This document shows positions 28,700-36,153 of a stretch of 64,000 nt of DNA, piece after piece (within the stretch, counting starts at the first letter, position 1; every line of letters starts with the position of its first letter). The DNA is from DSXF01 sp964387495 (GTDB lineage Bacteria > Chloroflexota > Anaerolineae > Anaerolineales > Villigracilaceae): contig CAYLXB010000001.1 in assembly GCA_964387495.1 (NCBI GenBank), positions 78,310-142,309 of the forward strand. Reading direction: 5' to 3'. The notes below the pieces were generated by a model. That model did not search any database, was not told the origin of the DNA, and saw nothing but the letters and a program-made list of their open reading frames with translations. The position numbers and the translations under genes were made by a program.

Positions 28700-31510
28700 A
28701 TGACTGAAAACAGTTCGCAAATCGCCGTCCTGCAAGAAAAGATCGCCAGCCTTGAAAAACTGCGTTCGGAACTGGGTGACCCCATTGTGGATGAAAAGGT
28801 CGCAAGCCTGATGGCCCAGTTGCAGGCTATCAAAGTTGACGATGTTTTGTTTGTCGCCAGTATCCAGAACGGCGAAGGGGATTTTGTAGGCCGCGACCAG
28901 AAAATTCAGGCCAAAAATCAAAGCGTTGCAATCAAAGGGGATATTACTGACAGTACCATCATCCACGCACAAACCATTGTTCTGGCTGAAAGACTCTGGC
29001 AGGACCTGAAGCCCAACCTGCCTGCTCTCGACTTGCGCAGCGCAACACAGGCTTACCTCAACTATATTCTTGACCGACATTACTTCCTGAATCTGAAAGG
29101 CATGGGGGTCAATGACCGAATTCCGCTGCGCCTATTTTTGCTTGACCTGTATGTGCCGCTTAAGGCCCGTATGGAACTACCTGAAGGCGAAACTTGGAAG
29201 CGTGATCTGCGGCTGGCTGGCCGGTCCGTCTCTGAAAAGGAACAATGCCAACCCCTGCACCTGGGTGACCCTCTTCCAGTGCTTACCATTCTTCACGATA
29301 ACTCAGGAGTAATTGTACTCGGTGACCCGGGAGCAGGTAAAACCACCTTCCTGAAATACCTGGCGTTGCGCCTCGCAAGCGGGGGAGGTGATGAAATTGG
29401 TCTCGGTGACCGCCTGCCAATTTTGCTTCCTCTAGCTGCTTATGCCAATGCTCTGCAGAAAGAAGAAATAGCACTCGACAACTTTATCGCAGAGTATTTT
29501 GCTGACATTGGCGCGGACATGCCGATTGGCCCAATGCTTTCCGAGGCCCTGGATGCCGGCCGCGCTCTCATCCTGCTGGATGGTCTGGATGAGGTCAAAG
29601 ACCTAAACTTGCGAAACACAGTCGTAGAACGCGTGGTGGATTTCTATGCCTTTCATCGCCGACAGGGCAACAAATTTGTCATCACCAGCCGTATCGTCGG
29701 TTACCGGGCGGTCCGTCCGGTGGCTGATGGACTGGTGGAATGCACGCTGGTGGATTTCGACGACACCGAAATCTCACAATTTGTCCAGCGCTGGACAAGC
29801 GCACTGGAAAAACAGGCCCAGGGAGATACATCCGTCGCCCGGGCGGATGCCGAAGAAGATCGTCGCGATTTGATGGATGCCATTTATGAAAATCCCAGCA
29901 TCCGCCGTCTGGCAGCTACCCCTCTTTTACTGACGATACTTGCACTGGTCAAACGTCAGGGCGTTACATTACCGGAACGCCGTGTGCAACTCTATGACCA
30001 GTACGTTTCAACACTGCTCTCAACCTGGAACCGGGCACGCAGCCTGAGTGGGCGCGCCCCAGGCCGTGACCTAGATGAAGTACAGACAGTTCGCATCCTT
30101 GCTCCACTGGCGCTATGGATGCACCAAGTCAACCCTGGCATCGGCCTGGTCAAACGCGAAGACTTGCGCCGAAAATTGGAGACTTTATTTATCGAGCGTG
30201 GTGATGCCAACTCACAAGCGGCTGCTTACCAATTCTTACAGGATGTCCGTGAACATGCGGCCTTGCTGTTGGAACGCGGGCCAGGTGAATATGGTTTTAT
30301 TCACCTTACATTTGAAGAATACTTGGCGGCAGTGGCAATTGCCCTGCAAGCTCAGGGCAACTCAAAATTAATTGCCCAGTTTCTGGCTTCTCACATTGGA
30401 GATACAGCCTGGCATGAAGTTTCATTACTTACGATTGCCTTCATCGGCATCCGCCAACAACTCCCTAAAATTGCCGGTGAAGTAATCGAATCCCTTCTCC
30501 AGGAATCCCCCGGTACCCCAGGACAGGCTGCTGTATTGACCGGCGAGGCAGTACTGGATACCTGGCCCAGCGGCACAAGCCCCCACAGCAAAGAGTTGGT
30601 TACAAAAGCCTTGATTCCGGCCATGCAGGGGAGCAATGTACGCCCTGAACTACGCCGTCGGGCAGGCTTGTTGCTTGGGCGTCTGGGCTGGCGGCCACAG
30701 GATTTGGGGCGTTTTGTGGAAATCGCAGCCGGAAAATTTCTTTTTGGGCCCAAGAAGGAAGAAAGAGGAATCCCCCAGCCATATTGGACTGCCAAATATC
30801 CGGTGACGAACATTCAGTATGCCCGTTTTGTGCTGATGGGGGGATATCAACAGCAGGAATTTTGGAGTGAGGATGGTTGGGACTGGCGCACCGGCGCATA
30901 TGATGGACACACCTTGGAAGCTATTGAACGCGACTGGTTGGAACATAGGCCGCCTGAACGACGTCATGAACCCTACTTCTGGCACAATGCCGACTTGAGC
31001 AACCCTATTTTCCCAGTAGTAGGTGTGAATTGGTTTGAAGCAGAGGCTTACTGCCGCTGGTTGTCCACGCAAATCGTTGCCAAGCCAGCAGGCTACACTG
31101 TCCGGCTGGCAACAAGCCTGGAATGGGAACGAGCCAGCCGGGGAACAGAAGGTGCCGAGTACCCGTGGGGAGACGGATTCCACAAAGAGAATGCCAACAC
31201 CTGGGAGGGAGATTCAGAACGAGCTTCTGGAAATGATGGTACCACTGCGGTTTGTACGTATCCGCAAGGCGTCAGCCCAGTAGGAGCCTGGGATATGAGC
31301 GGAAATATTTGGGAATGGACACGAACGTGGTATGATGAAGATAAGCGTTATCGCGTGGTACGCGGCGGTTCCTGGATTGGCTACCAATGGTTCGCGAGAA
31401 GTTCGTTTTGTAATTGGTCCATCCCACTTATGTTCAATGATGACCTGGGGTTTCGTATCGTAATTGCCCCAGAAGATAAACCAGGAGACCAGGAAACCAA
31501 TGACAGATAA
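28700..31510 (+). CDS. NACHT-domain STAND NTPase with C-terminal FGE/C-type-lectin-fold domain
   Basis: 936 residues, soluble. Order: a coiled-coil N-terminus (about 1-45); a short module with GDFVGRDQKI (60-69) running to about 94; a helical linker; the NACHT NTPase with Walker A GDPGAGKTT (208-216), Walker B LILLDGLDEV (about 291-299), ITSR near 328 and ATPLLLTILALV; a helical winged and arm region; and an FGE-sulfatase-like domain (about 670-925) ending in RGGSW...ARSS...GFR. Both catalytic Cys of formylglycine-generating enzymes are missing, so the last domain should bind a ligand, not oxidise. NACHT proteins of this type act in bacterial antiphage immunity or signalling. The stop overlaps the next gene by 11 bases. 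A TATACT box (28671-28676) and GGGAG precede the ATG. Confidence 0.9.
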   Translation: MTENSSQIAVLQEKIASLEKLRSELGDPIVDEKVASLMAQLQAIKVDDVLFVASIQNGEGDFVGRDQKIQAKNQSVAIKGDITDSTIIHAQTIVLAERLWQDLKPNLPALDLRSATQAYLNYILDRHYFLNLKGMGVNDRIPLRLFLLDLYVPLKARMELPEGETWKRDLRLAGRSVSEKEQCQPLHLGDPLPVLTILHDNSGVIVLGDPGAGKTTFLKYLALRLASGGGDEIGLGDRLPILLPLAAYANALQKEEIALDNFIAEYFADIGADMPIGPMLSEALDAGRALILLDGLDEVKDLNLRNTVVERVVDFYAFHRRQGNKFVITSRIVGYRAVRPVADGLVECTLVDFDDTEISQFVQRWTSALEKQAQGDTSVARADAEEDRRDLMDAIYENPSIRRLAATPLLLTILALVKRQGVTLPERRVQLYDQYVSTLLSTWNRARSLSGRAPGRDLDEVQTVRILAPLALWMHQVNPGIGLVKREDLRRKLETLFIERGDANSQAAAYQFLQDVREHAALLLERGPGEYGFIHLTFEEYLAAVAIALQAQGNSKLIAQFLASHIGDTAWHEVSLLTIAFIGIRQQLPKIAGEVIESLLQESPGTPGQAAVLTGEAVLDTWPSGTSPHSKELVTKALIPAMQGSNVRPELRRRAGLLLGRLGWRPQDLGRFVEIAAGKFLFGPKKEERGIPQPYWTAKYPVTNIQYARFVLMGGYQQQEFWSEDGWDWRTGAYDGHTLEAIERDWLEHRPPERRHEPYFWHNADLSNPIFPVVGVNWFEAEAYCRWLSTQIVAKPAGYTVRLATSLEWERASRGTEGAEYPWGDGFHKENANTWEGDSERASGNDGTTAVCTYPQGVSPVGAWDMSGNIWEWTRTWYDEDKRYRVVRGGSWIGYQWFARSSFCNWSIPLMFNDDLGFRIVIAPEDKPGDQETNDR

Positions 31511-31913
31511 AAAACATACTGGCGACTATATTGGCCGCGATCAAAAAATTACTGCTGATAATGGCAGTGTAGTTATTGGCGGAAATGTCTCCGGCAGCAC
31601 GATCATTACCGGCAATCAGAATATGGTTAGGGGGCAAGTCAATGTATTCCTGCCAGTTTACCAGGCGCTTGAAGCCAGAAACGACCTTACAGACACTCAA
31701 AAATCCGACCTCAAGGCAGATATTCAGGAAGTTGAAGTGGAAGTAAAAAAAGCGGAACCAGATGAGACCCTTATTGCTCGCCGTTTGCGCAATATCAAAC
31801 GAATGGCACCTGATATTCTGGACGTCATTGTATCAACACTGGCTCACCCGCTGACCGGCTTCAGTGTAGTTGCTCGAAAAGTGGCCGAACAAGTTAAAGC
31901 GTCGGCAGACTAA
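31500..31913 (+). CDS. Small partner protein sharing the GDYIGRDQKI module of the NACHT protein
   Basis: 137 residues in two parts. The N-terminal module (about 8-43) starts GDYIGRDQKI, followed by DNGSVVIGGN and GSTIITGNQN; it aligns with residues 60-94 of the NACHT protein without a gap until its last few residues. The C-terminal part (about 50-137) is helical and charged, with LTDTQKSDLKADIQEVEVEV and RRLRNIKRMAPDILDVIVSTLAHPL. Similar two-part proteins occur beside STAND NTPases in multicellular bacteria. The ATG lies inside the NACHT gene with AGGA upstream, so translation is coupled. A homotypic adaptor or regulator of the NACHT protein is inferred. The longer frame from 31464 has no good start. 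Confidence 0.8.
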   Translation: MTDKKHTGDYIGRDQKITADNGSVVIGGNVSGSTIITGNQNMVRGQVNVFLPVYQALEARNDLTDTQKSDLKADIQEVEVEVKKAEPDETLIARRLRNIKRMAPDILDVIVSTLAHPLTGFSVVARKVAEQVKASAD

Positions 31914-31961
31914 GCGTACATCCCCCTGGCAGTTTGCAACGGAAGGCAAAAGGAAATCAAC

Positions 31962-32948
31962 ATGAAAAACATCTGGATTACTATGTTGATTATCAGTTGT
32001 GTGCTGCCCGCGTTGAGCGGCTGTAGTCTGCCGCAGGCAGCGCAATCGACCCCTCCCATGACAGTGGTTATTCCCCCTTCCTCGACACCCCCACCTGCAT
32101 CAGCAACACCTGTTGTTCCAACCATCGTGCCTGGCATTCCAACGCTAATTCCAATAACGGCGACCAGTCCATCTACTGGTGTAACATCACCGACGCAGGC
32201 ACCCTCAATCATCCCAGGTTCGCCATCGGGACCTTATGCTGTGGTCCTGGTGAAACCGAATGATGTGCTCAATATCCGTTCAGGGCCGGGAACGAACAAT
32301 GCAATTGTCGGCTCATTCTCCCCAACGCTTACAAATGTTCAATGTACAGGCTCATCATCAACTGCCGACGGAGCCATATGGTTGGAGGTTAATAACCCTT
32401 CTGGTGGCAACGGCTGGGTAAATGCATCTTTTCTCACCGATTATGTTCCCCAAACAGAGACCTGCGACCCGAGAGTCATGACCCTGCTGGCGAACCTTGA
32501 AAAGGCCATCACAACATCAGACGGTGTTCTCCTGACTTCGCTGGTAAGCCCCAAGCATGGGGTGGATGTGTGGGCATACCGCAGTGGGCATCCAATTAAC
32601 TTCGATATCGAGCATATTCGCTGGGTGTTCGAGAGCACTTATGTACATAACTGGGGAGATCACCCCGCCAGCGGCCTGTCTGTGACCGGGGCGTTTCACC
32701 AAGTAGTATTGCCCATGATGATGGATGTCTATGGCCACAGTTACGAAATTCGCTGCAATGAGCGCGGTGTTCCCGGCTGGAATTTCAGTGCCTGGCCCGA
32801 AGAATACACAAACTACAATGTTTACAAACTCTACAAACCCGGCACCAGCGGCGTGGACCTGGATTGGCGCGTCTGGTTGGTAGGTGTGGAATATACGCAC
32901 GGCCAACCATATCTCACAGCGCTGATCAACTTCGAATGGGTTCCATAG
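31962..32948 (+). CDS. Lipoprotein with SH3-like domain, third gene of the NACHT operon
   Basis: 328 residues. The signal peptide ends in LSGC (Cys21), then a long Thr/Pro/Ser linker (about 25-90) and an SH3b domain (about 93-160) with VLNIRSGPGTNNAIVGSF and GGNGWVNASFL. The C-terminal 150 residues (LLANLEKAITTSDGVLLTSLVSPKHGVDVWAY onward) are conserved-looking but unknown to me. The gene starts 48 bases after the small partner gene, has AAAGGAAA as ribosome site, and is followed by a strong terminator, so it appears to be cotranscribed with the NACHT gene. A surface sensor or an unrelated passenger are both possible. Confidence 0.82.
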   Translation: MKNIWITMLIISCVLPALSGCSLPQAAQSTPPMTVVIPPSSTPPPASATPVVPTIVPGIPTLIPITATSPSTGVTSPTQAPSIIPGSPSGPYAVVLVKPNDVLNIRSGPGTNNAIVGSFSPTLTNVQCTGSSSTADGAIWLEVNNPSGGNGWVNASFLTDYVPQTETCDPRVMTLLANLEKAITTSDGVLLTSLVSPKHGVDVWAYRSGHPINFDIEHIRWVFESTYVHNWGDHPASGLSVTGAFHQVVLPMMMDVYGHSYEIRCNERGVPGWNFSAWPEEYTNYNVYKLYKPGTSGVDLDWRVWLVGVEYTHGQPYLTALINFEWVP

Positions 32949-32971
32949 GGAATTTCGTTTAATCGCCATTG

Positions 32972-33017
32972 AATATTTCCGGCAAGTTTGAAGACTTGCC
33001 GGAAATATTTTTGTTTG
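32972..33017 (+). terminator. Strong Rho-independent terminator of the NACHT operon
   Basis: A perfect 16-bp stem (32972-32987 with 32994-33009) with a 6-base loop, followed by TTTTGTTT. The next promoter begins directly after it. Confidence 0.92.
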
Positions 33018-33044
33018 ACAATTGTATTTCCATTTTGATATACT
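33015..33044 (+). promoter_or_regulatory. Promoter of the fur-cbiMQO operon
   Basis: TTGACA (33015-33020) and TATACT (33039-33044) are 18 bases apart. TGATAAT follows within the leader, matching a Fur-box half-site; a second half is imperfect, so metal-dependent autoregulation is only suggested. Confidence 0.6.
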
Positions 33045-33076
33045 TGTTACTGATAATTTTATAGATAAGGAAAATT

Positions 33077-33583
33077 ATGTCCTGTATTGAACAAATCACC
33101 CAAGAACTACATGCCCGCGGTTTCCGGGTTACCCCTCAACGGCTGGCCATTTTGCAAATACTGCACATTGGCGGTCACCTTTCCCCGTCGGAGGTTTACA
33201 TGCGTGCGCGCCAAATACTTCCTGGTATCACTGAAGCAACAATCTATCGCACGTTGGAATTCCTGGCGGAAAACGGCGCAATTTTTAGGGCACACCCAGA
33301 GAACGGCCGGTTGGCATACGAAATCGCGGCTCACAATCATCATCATGTGGTCTGCCACATCTGCAGGCAAGAAATAGAGATCGGACATAAACTACTTGAA
33401 ACAATGTATGAGCAAATCGAAAAAGCCAGTGGTTTCCAGCTTGATACCAGCCACCTAACGTTTTTTGGCATATGCCCAGTTTGCAATCAGAACAACGTTA
33501 AAAATGTCAACTGTTTACCCAAAAACAAATCTGCACAGAGGGTTTCTCCAAATTTTCCAACAACAGTTACGAAAGGAGATTAA
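33077..33583 (+). CDS. Fur family metal-responsive transcriptional regulator
   Basis: 168 residues. The winged helix (about 1-85) contains RGFRVTPQRLAILQIL and ITEATIYRTLEFLAENGAI. The dimerisation and metal domain has HNHHHVVCHICRQEIEIG and, near the end, FFGICPVC, giving the two CxxC pairs of the structural zinc site. A 25-residue polar tail follows. The stop is two bases before the start of cbiM, so it is the first gene of the Co/Ni uptake operon and probably a nickel- or cobalt-sensing repressor; the sequence does not distinguish Nur from Zur or Fur. Confidence 0.9.
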   Translation: MSCIEQITQELHARGFRVTPQRLAILQILHIGGHLSPSEVYMRARQILPGITEATIYRTLEFLAENGAIFRAHPENGRLAYEIAAHNHHHVVCHICRQEIEIGHKLLETMYEQIEKASGFQLDTSHLTFFGICPVCNQNNVKNVNCLPKNKSAQRVSPNFPTTVTKGD

Positions 33584-33584
33584 A

Positions 33585-34529
33585 ATGTTGTATTCCCCTG
33601 AACCCATGCACATCCCGGACGGTTTCCTGAGCATCATCGTCGCAGTCGCCTTCTGGGTAATGACCATCATTTCAGCCGGATATGCCCTAAAGCGCGTTGG
33701 AAGAGAACTGGGTGAACGGCAGGTACCGTTAATGGGAGTTCTGGCGGCAGCTATTTTTGCTGGGCAGATGCTTAATTTCTCTGTAGCTGGTGGAACATCC
33801 GGGCACCTGATGGGCGCCGCAATAGCCACCATCCTGGTCGGTCCATGGGCAGCAATTCTAATCATGACTGCAGTTGTGAGCATTCAGGCGCTGATTTTCC
33901 AGGATGGCGGACTGCTGGCTCTGGGCGCCAACATTTTCAACATGGGCCTCATTGGAGTGGCGGTTTCTTATTTCGTTTATCGCACAATCCAAAAATTGGC
34001 TCGCGGACAAAAGTGGGGCATTTTCGTTGGCGGTTTTGCTGCTGCCTGGCTTTCGATTGAGGTAGCAGCATTGGCAGTGGCCTTGCAATTGGCTCTTTCG
34101 GGTACATCTCCGGCCAATATTGCTGTTCCGGCCATGGCTGGTATTCATGCCATCATTGGCATCGGGGAAGGGCTGATCACATTCGGTGCCCTGTCTGTCA
34201 TCTACGCCAGCCGCCGCGACTTATTGGAGGCGGTTCAGCAACAGAAATCTGGCGGGTTGGTTTGGGCAGGCGGCCTGGTTGTCGCCCTATTACTGGCTGT
34301 TCTTTCGCCGTTGGCTTCCACCCATCCTGATGGCTTAGAATGGGTGGCCGAACAAAAGGGTTTTCTGAACATGATACAGGAGCCTTTTTACAAGATCATC
34401 CCCGACTACATCTTTCCGGGTATCAACAACGAGACATTAGCGACCGTTGTGGCAGGCATTGCTGGTACCCTAATTGTCTTCTGCGTTGCAATAGGTGTAG
34501 CCTATTTCCGGCAAAAAAAGGCTACGTGA
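33585..34529 (+). CDS. cbiM: ECF transporter metal-binding subunit CbiM fused to a PDGLE (CbiN/NikN) domain
   Basis: 314 residues. The CbiM/NikM core has MHIPDGFLS at 8-16, then about seven membrane helices with MGVLAAAIFAGQMLNFSV and GTSGHLMGAAIA. The C-terminal part carries SPLASTHPDGLEWVAE and a closing helix, the PDGLE module that is a separate CbiN/NikN protein elsewhere. It captures Co2+ or Ni2+ outside the membrane. In solved NikM the free N-terminal Met-His coordinates the metal; here AAAGGAGA places the start seven residues earlier (MLYSPEP), so the canonical Met-His would not be N-terminal unless processed or started internally at 33606. Confidence 0.9.
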   Translation: MLYSPEPMHIPDGFLSIIVAVAFWVMTIISAGYALKRVGRELGERQVPLMGVLAAAIFAGQMLNFSVAGGTSGHLMGAAIATILVGPWAAILIMTAVVSIQALIFQDGGLLALGANIFNMGLIGVAVSYFVYRTIQKLARGQKWGIFVGGFAAAWLSIEVAALAVALQLALSGTSPANIAVPAMAGIHAIIGIGEGLITFGALSVIYASRRDLLEAVQQQKSGGLVWAGGLVVALLLAVLSPLASTHPDGLEWVAEQKGFLNMIQEPFYKIIPDYIFPGINNETLATVVAGIAGTLIVFCVAIGVAYFRQKKAT

Positions 34530-34575
34530 TTAGAAACACCAAACGCCAAATGCCTGCAAGGTTTGTTGGAACATA

Positions 34576-35367
34576 ATGCACATCCATTTTCTCGATCCTT
34601 ACCGGCCGCTTGCCAGCCCAGTACACTCATTGGATCCTCGTATCAAATTCGTGCTGATCCTGATGTATATTTTAACCACCGCCCTGGCACCGGTTGGAGC
34701 CTGGCCTGTCTACATCATCATGCTGGCACTTATTTTGGCAATAGAAATCCTATCGGGATTGGGCATCAAACACGTCCACCGTCGTGCCTTGATGGCAGTA
34801 CCCTTTGTTCTGGCAGCCCTACCACTTTTGTTCACAACCCCTGGTCAGGTGCTGATCCCGATTGGAAGTCTGCCCCTGACTTTGCAAGGAGTGGAACGCT
34901 TCACCAGTATCGCGCTTAAGTCATGGCTTTCCGTGCAAGCAGCCATCGTACTGACAGCCACCACATCCTTCCCAAATCTATTGTTGGCGATGCGAGCAGC
35001 GCGCATTCCGCGTCTGCTGGTTGCACTCTTCGGATTGATGTGGCGTTATCTCTTCGTTCTGGCCGACGAGGCCATCCGTTTGATGCGGGCACGCACCGCC
35101 CGGAGCGGTCAAGCCGGGCCAAAGAAAACCAAATCTGGAGGATCCATTGCCTGGCGAGCCAAAGTAACCGGCGGCATGGCAGGCAGTTTGTTCCTGCGCG
35201 GCATCGAACGCTCTGATCGCATCTACATGGCCATGTTATCACGTGGTTATGCTGGTGAGGTGCGGTCATTTCCACTCCCGGCAATCCCGCCAGGCCATTG
35301 GGCCGTTCTGATAATCGGGCTGGCATTCTTTATCCTGATACTGGTTCTTGGGCTTCTTTGGGTATAA
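34576..35367 (+). CDS. cbiQ: ECF transporter T component CbiQ
   Basis: 263 residues with about five to six membrane helices. It begins LDPYRPLASPVHSLDPRIKFV, the usual CbiQ start. It has ARIPRLLVALFGLMWRYLFVLADEAIRLMRARTARSG, which contains one of the Ala-Arg coupling helices that dock on the ATPase, and FLRGIERSDRIYMAMLSRGYAGE with the second. It links CbiM to CbiO in the cobalt/nickel ECF transporter. The gene is two bases from cbiO and 46 bases after cbiM. Confidence 0.93.
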   Translation: MHIHFLDPYRPLASPVHSLDPRIKFVLILMYILTTALAPVGAWPVYIIMLALILAIEILSGLGIKHVHRRALMAVPFVLAALPLLFTTPGQVLIPIGSLPLTLQGVERFTSIALKSWLSVQAAIVLTATTSFPNLLLAMRAARIPRLLVALFGLMWRYLFVLADEAIRLMRARTARSGQAGPKKTKSGGSIAWRAKVTGGMAGSLFLRGIERSDRIYMAMLSRGYAGEVRSFPLPAIPPGHWAVLIIGLAFFILILVLGLLWV

Positions 35368-35369
35368 CG

Positions 35370-36083
35370 ATGCACCATTCCATCGAAATTGAGCATTTAT
35401 CATACTCTTATCCTGATGGCCATAAGGCTTTGCAGGATATCTCTCTGCGAGTTGAACCATGTGAAAAAGTAGCCCTGATAGGGCCAAACGGAGCAGGCAA
35501 ATCCACACTCATCCTGCATTTGAACGGGATCTTTCCGGCACAGACTGGCAGGGTAAGAGTCTATGGTATGGATGTGACCGAGAAAAACCTTGGCCAAGTT
35601 CGCGCTGCAGTAGGGTTGGTCTTTCAGAACCCAGATGACCAGTTGTTCTCGCCAACTGTTTTCGATGATGTGGCCTATGGGCCTCTCTACCAGGGTCTTT
35701 CCCCGGAACTGGTGCGTACACGTGTCGCTGAAGCCCTGTCTGCTGTCCAGATGGAAGGCTATGCCCAGCGGGTCTCTCACCATCTGAGCATGGGCGAGAA
35801 AAAACGCATCTCGATTGCCACAGTACTTTCAATGAAACCTGAAGTACTGGTATTGGATGAACCTACTGCAGGAATGGATCCTCGCGCCCGCCGCGGCCTG
35901 ATCCATCTTCTGGACGAACTGCCGCTCACCATGCTGGTTTCTTCGCACGACCTGGCTCTGGTACGCGAAATCTTCCCGCGTATGGTTATCATGGACGATG
36001 GCCGCGTGGTGGCAGATGGACCAACGAACGACCTGATGAAAAACGAGACATTGCTGTTATCACACGGTCTGGAGAAACCTTAA
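35370..36083 (+). CDS. cbiO: ECF transporter ATP-binding protein CbiO
   Basis: 237 residues. Walker A GPNGAGKST, Q-loop VFQNPDDQLFSPTVFDDVAYGP (the NPDDQ and F.DV.FGP pattern is typical of ECF ATPases), signature LSMGEKKR where LSGG is usual, Walker B VLVLDEPTAGMD, and switch His SSHD are all seen. It powers cobalt or nickel uptake with CbiQ and CbiM. The start is the ATG at 35370, two bases after the cbiQ stop; the frame is open upstream within cbiQ. One ATPase gene implies a homodimer. Confidence 0.93.
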   Translation: MHHSIEIEHLSYSYPDGHKALQDISLRVEPCEKVALIGPNGAGKSTLILHLNGIFPAQTGRVRVYGMDVTEKNLGQVRAAVGLVFQNPDDQLFSPTVFDDVAYGPLYQGLSPELVRTRVAEALSAVQMEGYAQRVSHHLSMGEKKRISIATVLSMKPEVLVLDEPTAGMDPRARRGLIHLLDELPLTMLVSSHDLALVREIFPRMVIMDDGRVVADGPTNDLMKNETLLLSHGLEKP

Positions 36084-36091
36084 TTCTCCAT

Positions 36092-36118
36092 AAAAAGCGC
36101 CCCCGGAGTCCGGGGGCG
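36092..36118. terminator. Shared terminator of cbiO and metK
   Basis: CGCCCCCGG (36098-36106) and CCGGGGGCG (36110-36118) form a perfect 9-bp stem with a 3-base loop. On the minus strand it is followed by CTTTTTA, so it mainly ends metK. Confidence 0.75.
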
Positions 36119-36153
36119 TCACACAAACTTTAACCGCTAAGATCAAGTTACAA

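Noticed and set aside
33018..33076. Cobalamin or nickel/cobalt (NiCo) riboswitch ahead of the fur-cbiMQO operon
   Set aside because: The leader after the promoter is only about 30 bases, too short for either aptamer, and no conserved box was seen.
28631..33076. Diversity-generating retroelement reverse transcriptase or template repeat near the NACHT gene
   Set aside because: No reverse transcriptase-like protein and no near-copy of the C-terminal segment were found in the window; only the variable-region-like layout is present.
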